Source: Pedobacter soli (GTDB taxonomy: Bacteria; Bacteroidota; Bacteroidia; Sphingobacteriales; Sphingobacteriaceae). Taken from it: a stretch of DNA of 64,000 nucleotides. Made by a program: the position numbers and the translations under genes. The stretch lies in contig NZ_FMZH01000007.1 of the NCBI RefSeq assembly GCF_900101435.1, positions 1-64,000 of the forward strand. The letters are read 5' to 3'. The notes beneath the pieces are model-generated. The model saw nothing but the letters and a program-made list of their open reading frames with translations, was not told the DNA's origin and did not search any database. The first letter of the stretch is position 1; each line of letters opens with the position of its first letter. Below, piece after piece: positions 53,214 through 61,900 of this stretch.

Positions 53214-53405
53214 ATGCAACAAGGAACAGTAAAATTTTTCAACGAGACAAAAGGTTTCGGATTTATCGCACCCGCTGATGGCGCTGCGGAACTTTTTGTA
53301 CACGTATCAGGTTTAATAGATACTATTCGCGAGAATGATGTCGTAAACTTTGAGGTTGAAGAAGGCCGAAAGGGCCCTAATGCAATAAACGTTAAGATCG
53401 CATAA
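53214..53405 (+). CDS. Cold-shock domain protein (CspA family)
   Basis: 63-aa single cold-shock domain, a five-stranded OB fold that binds single-stranded RNA/DNA and melts RNA structure. RNP1 KGFGFI at 13-18 and RNP2 LFVHVS at 27-32 are intact; Phe9 and Trp/Phe surface positions follow the family (GTVKFFNETKGFGFI). Start at the only possible ATG, 20 bases after the -7 box. It is monocistronic, with a terminator at 53429. Whether it responds to cold or is constitutive cannot be told from sequence; the short leader argues against cspA-type thermoregulation. The next gene is a fatty-acid desaturase, another product often induced by cold, but transcribed separately. Confidence 0.95.
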   Translation: MQQGTVKFFNETKGFGFIAPADGAAELFVHVSGLIDTIRENDVVNFEVEEGRKGPNAINVKIA

Positions 53406-53428
53406 GATAAACCTTTATATTGTATGGA

Positions 53429-53457
53429 CATCTTTCCGCAAGGAAAGGTGTTTTTTT
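53429..53457 (+). terminator. Terminator of the cold-shock gene
   Basis: CATCTTTCC (53429-53437), loop GCAA, GGAAAGGTG (53442-53450), then seven T. One T-G pair in the stem; 23 bases after the stop codon. Confidence 0.93.
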
Positions 53458-53628
53458 ATTCCAGTAATTTATGCAAGAAAATTAATCTGATTAAAGTTGA
53501 ATTGCATCGGTTAAGTGAGCATTCCCATACCGATGCTGCTTAAATTTCCAGGGCTTGCTCGAAGCCGAGAAATAATAACTATATTGCCGTACTTAATTTT
53601 ATCCGACACGGGCCTATTTTGGCCGCTA

Positions 53629-53650
53629 GTTTAATTTTTCGTAATTAAAC
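53629..53650 (+). promoter_or_regulatory. Inverted repeat upstream of the desaturase gene
   Basis: GTTTAATT (53629-53636) and AATTAAAC (53643-53650) are exact reverse complements with six bases between, ending 13 bases before the desaturase ATG. It could be an operator for a lipid-responsive repressor. No promoter boxes are clear. Confidence 0.4.
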
Positions 53651-53663
53651 TTCAAGATAAAAT

Positions 53664-54395
53664 ATGTTAATCCCCATCTTCCTGATTATCCACTGGTATG
53701 CTTCTTTGTTTTTCCAGTCTTTCTTCCACCATCGTTATGCGGCACATAATCATTTTACAATGAGCAAGGCCTGGGAAAAATTCTTTTATATCTGCTGCTT
53801 TCTCACGCAGGGTTCATCTTATATCAGTGCAAGGGCCTACGGATTGATGCATAGGCTTCATCATGCCCATACAGATACGGTGAATGACCCGCATTCTCCT
53901 TCATTTTTCCAGAGTATACCGGCATTGCTCTGGAAGACACGCAATAGCTATAATGATATCTTCAAAGGGTACACAATTGTGGAGGAGAAGTACAGTAAAG
54001 ATCTTCCCGAGTGGCAATCCTTTGATAAATTTGCTCATAATTGGTTGGCGCGGGTACTTTGGGGAGCGCTGTACACTGCTATTTACGCTGTCTTTGTAAC
54101 CCACTGGTGGATGTGGTTATTCCTTCCCCTAACATTTTCTATGGGCGCTTTGCAGGGAATTGCTGTCAACTGGTGGGCGCATAGGTTTGGCTATAGAAAC
54201 TACGCGCTAGGAAATACCTCCCGGAACATCCTGCCATTGGATCTGCTTTTCTGGGGAGAGGCATATCATAATAACCATCACAAAAATCCGGGAAGAGCAA
54301 ATAATGCAGTAAAGTGGTTCGAATTGGATACTGGTTATGCTGTTATTAAGCTCATGCATAGATTGAAGATAATCAAGCTTAAAGCAATGCGTTAA
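53664..54395 (+). CDS. Membrane fatty-acid (acyl-CoA type) desaturase
   Basis: 243 aa integral-membrane di-iron enzyme. The three histidine boxes are present: HHRYAAH (22-28), HRLHHAH (63-69) and HNNHH (202-206), with the extra NWWAHRFGYRNY segment at 169-180 typical of the stearoyl-CoA delta-9 class. Hydrophobic helices lie at about 1-20, 40-58, 130-150 and 150-170. It introduces a double bond into membrane acyl chains, raising fluidity. It is somewhat shorter than many relatives (about 250-300 aa) but no box is missing. Own upstream region with an inverted repeat; not in an operon with the cold-shock gene. Confidence 0.9.
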   Translation: MLIPIFLIIHWYASLFFQSFFHHRYAAHNHFTMSKAWEKFFYICCFLTQGSSYISARAYGLMHRLHHAHTDTVNDPHSPSFFQSIPALLWKTRNSYNDIFKGYTIVEEKYSKDLPEWQSFDKFAHNWLARVLWGALYTAIYAVFVTHWWMWLFLPLTFSMGALQGIAVNWWAHRFGYRNYALGNTSRNILPLDLLFWGEAYHNNHHKNPGRANNAVKWFELDTGYAVIKLMHRLKIIKLKAMR

Positions 54396-54729
54396 TCCCT
54401 GACCAGATTGATTTATTTCAAAATAGTTATAATCATTTTTCGATCGCGTGGGATTTTAATGATCAGATAAAATACATCCCCGCTGATAGCGATTTCACAT
54501 AATTTTAAAAAAACAAATTCGATTTGAGCTACCCGAGTTTTCGATACCGAAATTTTAAGCCTGAATCTTTACAACAAATACGAGTTTGAAATTTTCGGTG
54601 TAAGCCCTCAACTTCTTTTTAATGTACTATTCTTTTGCGGCTTGAGACTTGAATGCATCAGTTTCTTCTATGGATAAAAATATCCAAACATGATAAGGGA
54701 TTTTGATATAATATACAGGAAAACACACT
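54396..54729. other. Gap between desaturase and receiver-domain genes
   Basis: 334 bases between convergent genes. AT-rich, with no gene, repeat or clear terminator stem that I could find. Both transcripts must end here. Confidence 0.4.
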
Positions 54730-55092
54730 CTAAACCATCATCTCGGAAACGCGTGCAAGAAGTTTATCAATATCAAACGGTTTATCCATGAAACTATCTG
54801 CTCCACATTTTCTTGCCAAAATATTCCCGTTAGACTCCGCCGACATCAGTAATACGGGAGTTTTATTCTCCGGGAATCGCGTTTTAAATATTCTACAGAG
54901 TTCATCACCATTATATCTGGATCCTAAGAGCCTGATATCCATTACAACCAAATTAAAGTTCTGTTTATTTATAAATTCAGGATCAGGTGCAATCGTGAAT
55001 ACAGTGGTTTGATAGTCTGCGATTTCGAAGATTAATTGAAATAATTCGCTAATTTCCTTATCATCCTCTACTATAAGTATGTGCTTTTCCAT
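54730..55092 (-). CDS. Stand-alone response-regulator receiver domain
   Basis: 120-aa CheY-like protein with only a receiver domain. Acidic pocket Asp10/Asp11, phospho-acceptor Asp52 (LVVMDIRLL), Ser84 in LLMSAES and Lys104 in MDKPFD are all in place. There is no output domain, so it acts by protein contact, for example in a phosphorelay or as a partner of a histidine kinase. The GAF kinase at 50772 lies on the same strand 2.8 kb away and has no partner of its own. Upstream (55093 on) is a kilobase without genes. Confidence 0.9.
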   Translation of the reverse strand: MEKHILIVEDDKEISELFQLIFEIADYQTTVFTIAPDPEFINKQNFNLVVMDIRLLGSRYNGDELCRIFKTRFPENKTPVLLMSAESNGNILARKCGADSFMDKPFDIDKLLARVSEMMV

Positions 55093-55572
55093 CGATGTCG
55101 ATTTTAAGTGATTCCAATACGGTCACGGCAATCGAAGTCGAAGGCGATAAGAGTATCTCGGAGTATAAACGCAGGCTTAACCGGAAAGTTTGAGTAAATG
55201 TTAAAATAATAGCTGAAGTTTAGCAACTGTACACTCCATTTTTTACCATCTGATCTTGATGGTATCCTAAAGACTGACCCAAATATATCCAATCCGGCCC
55301 AATCTGACCTGGTCATTTTTCAAACAGTATTCGTAATTGTTGGTTCACTGACCCTTCACCTGATTCCTTAGAAGGCAATATTCAGCGTCTAAAAGGACAA
55401 TTTAGACTTGGACTAACAGAAAATTACCTTCGATCAAAAATACTCCAACTAAAGATTTATAAATTTCGATTTTAAGGTCTTTAGCGCATCGACAATTTAA
55501 TTTCTCCATGCAAAACAATTAATGAGCCCAGTCAGGCTTCCGGAAAGCTTAAAACTTCTTAAAGTGAGCCGA

Positions 55573-55666
55573 GTGGCCATTTTGAAGCGAAATAGAGTCA
55601 GTAATATAGACCGAAAAAGCTGGCCACTATGCTCGAAAACAGGTGGATACTATTGCCGAGATCCCC
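55573..55666. mobile_element. Remnant of an IS21-like terminal repeat array
   Basis: Four degenerate tandem units of 22-24 bases at 55573-55596, 55597-55620, 55621-55642 and 55643-55666, with the pattern GTGGCCAnTATnnnCGAAAnAG. IS21-family elements of Bacteroidota carry such multiple repeats at their ends as transposase-binding sites. No istA/istB genes are near, so this is a solitary end. The rest of 55093-55924 shows no gene. It includes a stretch of long A/T runs and no promoter I could define. Confidence 0.55.
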
Positions 55667-55924
55667 ATGTAGGGCCGTTTTTATAACTTTTTCTCTTCTT
55701 TAAGTAGAAGAGTAAACTCAAATTAATTTTCATAATGACTCACCTTAAAGTGTAACAAATCTAGCTTTGCAGTCATTAAAAATCAAGATGTATATCTTCT
55801 TAATATATTGAAGATTAGTATTTTATGTCGTTTCGAGTGCGCACTTTTCAAAATTGAATTTACTCACCGAACTGCTCACCTCAAGTATCTATTTTATACA
55901 TATTTTGGTACTTCCGAAAATTAA

Positions 55925-55957
55925 AAAAGCCCGCTATCATACGATTTGCGGGCTTTT
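55925..55957 (-). terminator. Terminator of the second DUF4143 ATPase gene
   Basis: AAAAGCCCGC (55925-55934) pairs with GCGGGCTTTT (55948-55957), loop of 13 bases. On the minus strand the stem is followed by a T-run (TTTTTTAATTTT). It sits just past repeat copy C. Confidence 0.75.
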
Positions 55958-55977
55958 ATAAGGTTTTGAACCATTTT

Positions 55978-56046
55978 TGGCGGGGAAGAAGTCAACCCAT
56001 TAGAACACTTGCTAGAGCTTTTACGGATAATAAGGAATATCTATAA
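55978..56046 (-). repeat. tRNA-3'-end-like tail repeat, copy C
   Basis: Divergent copy of the tail at 49192-49260: it shares TGGCGGGGAAGAAG and later AACACTT, and sits between the second ATPase gene and its terminator, as copy A sits between the first ATPase gene and its terminator. Confidence 0.5.
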
Positions 56047-56071
56047 GCATAAAAACCGGTCATAAATTCTC

Positions 56072-57388
56072 CTAAATAAGTGCAAGTAATTTCTCTGTAT
56101 AGTCGACCAAAAACAAAGGAATATTAATTAGCCCATCATCTCTTTTCAGGTTTTTTAATGAATATCTTACCCGTACAGATGGTTCATAAAGACTATTATA
56201 TATCGATAGGCTCTTACTGCGTACATTCTCATCAGATTTCACTTCAATAGGGACAATCTCATTTTTAATCTGAATAATAAAATCAACTTCGGCCTGGTTA
56301 CCCGAAGTCCAGTAGCGCGGCTGCACTTCAAAATTTTTAATTAGGTGCTGCAACACATAATTTTCGGTCAAAGCGCCTTTAAATTCTGTAAATAAACGAT
56401 TTCCTTCTCTAATAGCTATCGGATCAAGTAATGAAAGCCTGCGCAACAAACCTACATCAATCAGATAAAGTTTAAATGCCGAAAGATCATCGTAAGCGGA
56501 AACAGGCAACCCTGGCTTGGTTATTCTAAAAATTCTGTATACCAGGCCCGCATGCGAAAGCCAAAGCAAGGCGTCTTCATATTCTCTTGAACGTGCCCCT
56601 GTTCTTACGCTTTGGTAAAGAAACTTTTTATTATCCCTTGCCAGTTGTGAAGGAATTGAAGCCCATAGATGGTTAATTTTAGGCACATCCTTACTCTCCG
56701 CATATTTCGAAAAATCAAGAGCGTATGCGTTCACTATATTTTGCAACACCTGCTGTGTCTTTTCTATGTCCTGTTGTTCCAGTAAAGCAACTACCGCTTC
56801 GGGCATTCCCCCGCAAATAAAAAACTTTTTTAATTTATCTACCAACGGATTAAAAAAGATATCGGGTATAGGTTCCAGCTTATCTATACTTTCAACATAG
56901 GCAAAAAGTTGAGGATCATCCGCCGATAAAAATTCAGAAAAACTAATTGGATTTACCCTTAAAAAATCAACTTTCCCTACCGGAAATGAATTACCTTTTG
57001 ACATCGCAACCCCAAGTAGCGAACCTGCACTAGCCACCGCATATTCAGGTGCATTCTCATAAAAATACTTTAAAGCATTTAGTGCTTCATTACATTCCTG
57101 TATTTCATCAAATATAATCAGTGTTTTCTGCGGCAGTATCGGTAAACCATGCACTAGTGATAAATTTTGTATAATGCGCTGTATATCCTTGGTATTTTCA
57201 AAAAACTGCTTTAAATCCGGCTGTTCCTCAAAATTAAAATATGCAACATTGTCAAATTCGGAAGCACCAAAATGTTTCAATAACCATGTTTTACCAACCT
57301 GTCTTGCGCCTTGGAGTACCAGCGGTTTACGGTTTGGGTCTATTTTCCAGGAGGATAAATTTTTCTGTACCGTTCTTTTAATCTGCAT
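56072..57388 (-). CDS. AAA-type ATPase with DUF4143 and nuclease-like C-terminus (second copy)
   Basis: 438 aa. P-loop domain: Walker A GARQVGKTWLL (about 26-36), Walker B LIIFDEIQ, sensor ASAGSLLG. Then a DUF4143 region (SKDVPKINHLWASIP, GARSREYEDALLWLSHAGLVY) and a C-terminal PD-(D/E)xK-like core, QAEVDFIIQ ... VPIEVKSDE, with the E-x-K intact, unlike the first copy. Family members are abundant and variable, and their role is unsettled; a nucleic-acid-linked or toxin-like role has been suggested for relatives but is not shown. A perfect 16-bp palindrome lies 25 bases upstream (57413-57428). It is flanked by a tail repeat and terminator like the first copy, so the gene, tail and terminator may move as a cassette. 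Confidence 0.88.
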   Translation of the reverse strand: MQIKRTVQKNLSSWKIDPNRKPLVLQGARQVGKTWLLKHFGASEFDNVAYFNFEEQPDLKQFFENTKDIQRIIQNLSLVHGLPILPQKTLIIFDEIQECNEALNALKYFYENAPEYAVASAGSLLGVAMSKGNSFPVGKVDFLRVNPISFSEFLSADDPQLFAYVESIDKLEPIPDIFFNPLVDKLKKFFICGGMPEAVVALLEQQDIEKTQQVLQNIVNAYALDFSKYAESKDVPKINHLWASIPSQLARDNKKFLYQSVRTGARSREYEDALLWLSHAGLVYRIFRITKPGLPVSAYDDLSAFKLYLIDVGLLRRLSLLDPIAIREGNRLFTEFKGALTENYVLQHLIKNFEVQPRYWTSGNQAEVDFIIQIKNEIVPIEVKSDENVRSKSLSIYNSLYEPSVRVRYSLKNLKRDDGLINIPLFLVDYTEKLLALI

Positions 57389-57412
57389 GATCCACGTATT
57401 TAGTATGATTTG

Positions 57413-57428
57413 TGTGATTTAAATCACA
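57413..57428 (-). promoter_or_regulatory. Perfect CRP-type palindrome upstream of the second ATPase gene
   Basis: TGTGATTTAAATCACA is a perfect 16-bp palindrome with the TGTGA-N6-TCACA form bound by CRP/FNR-family regulators, 25 bases before the ATPase start. No exact Bacteroidota -7 box was found next to it. The rest of 57389-57756 has a tRNA-T-loop-like piece (GTTCGAATCCCC near 57617) but no gene. Confidence 0.5.
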
Positions 57429-57756
57429 TAAATGGCATTAAAGTGTGTAAATCTATGTAAACTTTCTCGGTTCAACAAATTATTTAGCCAATAGTTACTC
57501 CTCTTCTATCAGTTACATACTGATTTAAGTTTAGAGGACAAATTTAGAACACTAAAAGATTGTATACGAAGGCCTTAAAACAATAAAGTCCAACAATGTT
57601 GGGGAAGTTGTGGTGTTCGAATCCCCTAATGCTCTCAGGGTCTTATAGTTTATTTTTAGAAAAACAGTACGATTTTTAGTTCAAATCGTTAATACCCATC
57701 AAAGGTTGTTCTTTTTGTTGTTTTACAAATGATTGATTATCAATCTTATATAAAAG

Positions 57757-57791
57757 ACAAAAGCGCGTGTTCTAAAAACACGCGCTTTTGT
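57757..57791. terminator. Strong hairpin terminator
   Basis: A perfect 15-bp stem, 57757-57771 (core AAAAGCGCGTGTT) with 57777-57791, loop of 5 bases. It lies next to repeat copy B as the other two copies lie next to a hairpin. Transcripts from the right (minus strand) would end here. Confidence 0.75.
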
Positions 57792-57796
57792 ACTTA

Positions 57797-57865
57797 TGGC
57801 GGGGAAGAAGGGAGTTCATTGCAACACTTCGAAGGCATCTTTTCTGTTTTAAAGGATATTTACTC
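57797..57865 (-). repeat. tRNA-3'-end-like tail repeat, copy B
   Basis: Closest relative of copy A (49192-49260): TGGCGGGGAAGAAGGGAGTT, CATTGCAACACTT and GATATTTACT are shared. Here no ATPase gene is next to it; only a 70-residue open frame of unknown nature lies upstream on the minus strand, perhaps a relic of the unit that once carried the tail. Confidence 0.55.
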
Positions 57866-57908
57866 GAAAAAGTCTGAATAATTAACTGGTTGACTAGCAT
57901 ACTTAAAA

Positions 57909-58121
57909 TTAGATTCTCTCCATTATTGTATCGCATCTTAGCAAGGATGATTTTGCTGAATTTAATCGCAGATTTAAATTGCCATCCGCTACTAATTTTA
58001 TATTGTTAATTGTCACACAGTCTTTTGCATGAGCAATTAGGTCATCTACAGTCGTACAGCCTTTTTTCTTAAAATGAGCATCACATTGATCGATAAAATT
58101 TTGATGGCTTTCGTAAGGCAC
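57909..58121 (-). CDS. Short open frame, possible fragment
   Basis: 70 aa from a GTG start. It has a natural-looking composition: FIDQCDAHFKKKGCTTVDDLIAHAKDC with three cysteines, and a helical C-terminal half. No family is recognised and no promoter is visible. The same-strand tail repeat B and a hairpin follow within 45 bases. It may be the 3' remainder of a longer protein (the frame does not continue upstream) or a small toxin/antitoxin-type gene. Bases 58122-58445 hold no gene that I can see. Confidence 0.3.
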   Translation of the reverse strand: MPYESHQNFIDQCDAHFKKKGCTTVDDLIAHAKDCVTINNIKLVADGNLNLRLNSAKSSLLRCDTIMERI

Positions 58122-58445
58122 CGATACTAGTCAATTCCCGGTGAACAGCAGGAATCTAAGTTCAACGCAAAACATGATTATGGAACGGAGTAACCACCAT
58201 ACCTCATATAATCAACTTTAAAAGTTCCTTTCTAAATCTGACGACTAAATCACTCTAGTCAAATATAGAAACTCCACTATTGCTTTTGAATATTTTGATG
58301 TATATCAAATTGATGGATTTATTAGTGGTTTCGTGTAATAAATTAGCGTGTTCGTGTAAAAAAGTAATGGTGTTGTTTGCCAGTTTTACATCTTCGTGGC
58401 GTTAAAATTAAACTAAGAATTAACTGCTCATTTTAAGCTCTCAAA

Positions 58446-58913
58446 ATGCCTAAAGTCTATCTACTTCTTTTAGCCATAGTATTTTGCTATGTACCTGTAC
58501 AAGTACGTGCACAAAAATTAAACTTCAGTTATGACGCGTCGGGCAATCAGTCCGAAAGACGGTGGGTTTGCATCAATTGTAGACCTGCAGCTGGTTTGCT
58601 TGCGGAAAAAAAACTGTCAACTGGGATTTCACCAGCTCAAAACGAGGGCGATGGGATTACGGAAAAAACACTGAAAGTCTATCCGAACCCGGTAAGTGAG
58701 AGTGTGAATGTATCCTGGACGCTTCCCAATAGGGCTTATGTCAAATCCATGGAGGTAATTGGTATGGGAGGCAATAGGGTGTTTACAGGTAAGTATAGCC
58801 CTGAAGATAAAAATACCCAGATTGTTTTAAATAAAATTCCACCAGGAACCTACCTGTTGGTTATCAAATACTCAGACAGTACTTCAGAGTCCGTTAAACT
58901 CATTAAAATCTAG
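58446..58913 (+). CDS. Small secreted protein with T9SS type A sorting domain
   Basis: 155 aa. Signal peptide 1-22 (VQVRAQ). The short mature N-terminus LNFSYDASGNQSERRWVCINC resembles an RHS/YD-repeat motif. The C-terminal 75 residues are a type IX secretion sorting domain: TLKVYPNPVSESVNVSW, VIGMGGNRVF, and the closing PPGTYLLVIKYSDSTSESVKLIKI. The signal would send it to the T9SS and the cell surface. It lies 19 bases before the large RHS gene on the same strand, so the two are an operon; such small YD-motif proteins are common in front of RHS genes in this phylum. Role unknown, perhaps an accessory of the RHS protein. Confidence 0.8.
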   Translation: MPKVYLLLLAIVFCYVPVQVRAQKLNFSYDASGNQSERRWVCINCRPAAGLLAEKKLSTGISPAQNEGDGITEKTLKVYPNPVSESVNVSWTLPNRAYVKSMEVIGMGGNRVFTGKYSPEDKNTQIVLNKIPPGTYLLVIKYSDSTSESVKLIKI

Positions 58914-58932
58914 ATAATATCGCCATATACTC

Positions 58933-61900
58933 ATGAAACATTTTTTGCTCTCAAGTTTTTTTTCTGTCTTTTTTATTGCCTTCTGTTCAGCTCAAACGCA
59001 ACCTGGGAAATCAACTAAGCAGGCTGATACCTCTGTAATGGATTCTACTTCTGTTAAACCTCTGCTGTTTAAAGAAATCCGTTATGTAGAGGGGGCTGTT
59101 CCTGTTTCGAAAAAGGATACTTTGGCTTTGAAGGGTGCTAAAGGGGGGAAGGTATCTAGAAATACTGCCAATAAAGTGGTGGCTCCTGGTGATCCTGGGG
59201 ACCCAGGTTATCCACCTGTTGATCCGGTAGACCCTGTAGATCCGCCAAGTGGAGGGGTAACTGTTGATGCTGGCAGGACTGCCAGTTCTTTGGACGTTTC
59301 TGCAACGGGCGGGTCAACCTATAGTGTTCCAATTACCGTTCCTCCAGGGATCGGTAAGGTGCTTCCCCAGCTTTCCATTTCGTATAATAGTCAGGCTGGG
59401 CGCGGTATTGCGGGATTGGGTTGGAGCGTGACGGGACTATCTGCGATAAGACGTATCTCTACTAGTATGTTCCATGATGGCCGGATTGATGGGGTAAATT
59501 TTAACCAAACTGATAGGTTTGCCCTTGATGGTCAACGTTTGCTTCCTAAAAGTGGCATTTATGGAGCTGATGGGAGTGAATACCAGACTGAGAATTATTC
59601 CAATCTTAGGATTATTTCTCATGGAAGCTCGCCTTTTGGTAATAATAGCGGGCCTGAATATTTTGAGGTTTTATATCCTGATGGCTCTAAGGCGTTTTAT
59701 GGGAGTAGTTCATCTTCCAGGACTCCGGATGAGTATGCGCTGACTTATACTGAAAATCCGGTTGGGGCGCGTATTAGCTATCAGTATCTTAACGCAAATA
59801 ATGTTATGCTTATCTCTCAAATCGAATATGGTGGGATTGGAGCTGCGGCTGGTATCAATCAGGTTGTCTTTAGCTACGGATATGCCTATAGGGCTGAGCA
59901 AGGTTACACTGGTGGAATTTCGTCCTATCAGGATAGGATTTTAGATAAAATATCGGTAATCGGAAGTGGTAGCTATACCAGACATTATAAGCTTTCTTAT
60001 GGTGTGGTAGGGACTTTAAATTATCAGAAGCTTATTAGCATACAGGAGTTCAATGGAAGTGAGCAGTCTTCTTTTAGTCCAATTTATTTTAGCTATGGCG
60101 CTACAAATGATGTTGTAGTTACCAATACGATAAGTAATCTTAGTCTTTCAGGAATAGCGAGTAATAACTCGGAGATCCTGACGGCTGATTTCACCGGGAA
60201 TGGTACTATGGATTTTTTATTGTATCCAAACGGTTATAAGGATAAGTTCTGGGCCTTTTATGATATGGAACCCAACTCGCCTTATTATCAGGTTGGTTAT
60301 CAGGTAAATACTGGCGCTTTTTTAGATATATTTCCGACCACTTCGCTGAGTTGGAACAATAAGGTTCTTTCAGGACAGGGAATGCTTTTGGTTAAGCAGA
60401 ATGGTTCAAATGCGTTTAAATTCGATGTTTACTCTTCAGGAACGGTTCAGCCGGTTTATTATCAATATACCAAAACCTGGGATAATGTGCCTGCAGGGCC
60501 GGCATATTTTTCAGATTATGATTATCAGACTCATGATGGGATGCCTTTGACGATGAAATTTGTTTCTGGGGATTTCAATGGTGATGGCTTAACGGATATT
60601 ATTGCGGTCAATGACGGATTTGTGGTGACCCATGAGTCGCTTGAATATTATCAAGATCCATGGGATGACCGGGCAAGCTATTATTATGGAATGCCGCAAT
60701 ATGAGGATAGGGGATCTAATGCTTATTTTGTAAACATGGATAGGGGACTTACCGCTAATTATGTTACTAACTTAGGTGGACTTGCTCAGACTTATATTAC
60801 AGGAGAGAAGCTGTTAACCGGAGATTTTAATGGTGATGGTAAGACAGATATTCTTCATGTAAAAAATGGGGTAATGAATGTCTACAGTATGAATAGTACA
60901 GGTGGTCTTCAGCTGCTTTGGAACCTTCCTGATAACAGGATTAGCCTTTCTCAGCAAATACTTCTAGGTGACTACAATGGTGACGGAAAACTTGACGTGA
61001 TGTTTTCTACAGGGAACAATTCTCTCTTCGCTACCTTTATGTCGACAGGGAAATCCTTTGAAAAAAGGGAACAGTACCAACCATTTAATAATACTGCCGG
61101 AACCTGGAACGGAAATCCTCCTGGTACGCTTGATCTTTATTATCTGGTTGCCAACGATGTCGATGGGGATGGTAAAACAGATATTCTCTCTTCGAGGACC
61201 GTTACCACCAACAACAGCAACTATGGCAGTACTTATATGACTGTCTATTATAGTGGCGCTCCATCTTCAAATGGACAGCCGAATTTCTTTTATGGAGCTT
61301 CAACAAGTAATTATGGTCCTTTAAAGCATTATCCTATTCCGATCTTTTTAAATCCATCTAAACCTAATGTTAGGTTGGAGTTTGGCTTTATGAGCAATAA
61401 TAGTATTTCTCTTTATCGCTTCAATAGGGATTTTAAGATCGAGTCTCAACTTACCAGTGTCAATCAGGATGGTGTAACCCATGCTATAGAATATAAATCT
61501 ATTGATAGTGAGCAGGTCTACACCAATGATATTCAGGTTTATGCTGCAGGTTATGATCAGAGTTATCCTTATGTCGACTTGCAGACTATTCCGGGTTTGA
61601 ATGTGGTCAGTAAGGTTACCCGTTATTATGGTTCCGAACAGCTTAGCCAGGTATTTGGCTATGGAAAGGCTGTGAGCCACGCCGGTGGGCTTGGTTTCCT
61701 TGGCTTTGGTGAGGTTATCCGGAGTAATTGGTCTACAGGAAATGGTGACAATAACCGTAATTTTACTACCCAAGTTTTTGATCCGCAACTGCGAGGTGCA
61801 TTGGTTAGGCAATTTGTCTCTAAGAGCACGTATATCAATCCCTCGATAAAGAATATGGTGTTTACTTCTCCACCAGCTAATGCCGGGGTGGCTGATGGGG

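Noticed and set aside
57600..57650. tRNA-like piece with GTTCGAATCCCC
   Set aside because: Only a T-loop-like string; flanking bases do not form a T stem, anticodon arm or acceptor arm, so no tRNA gene is called.
59200..59250. Short tandem GAT-CCG/GTA-GAC repeats
   Set aside because: They are codons of the Pro/Asp linker of the RHS protein, not a separate repeat or CRISPR.
61348..61812. 154-codon open frame on the minus strand
   Set aside because: Antisense shadow of the RHS gene, which is continuously open on the plus strand.
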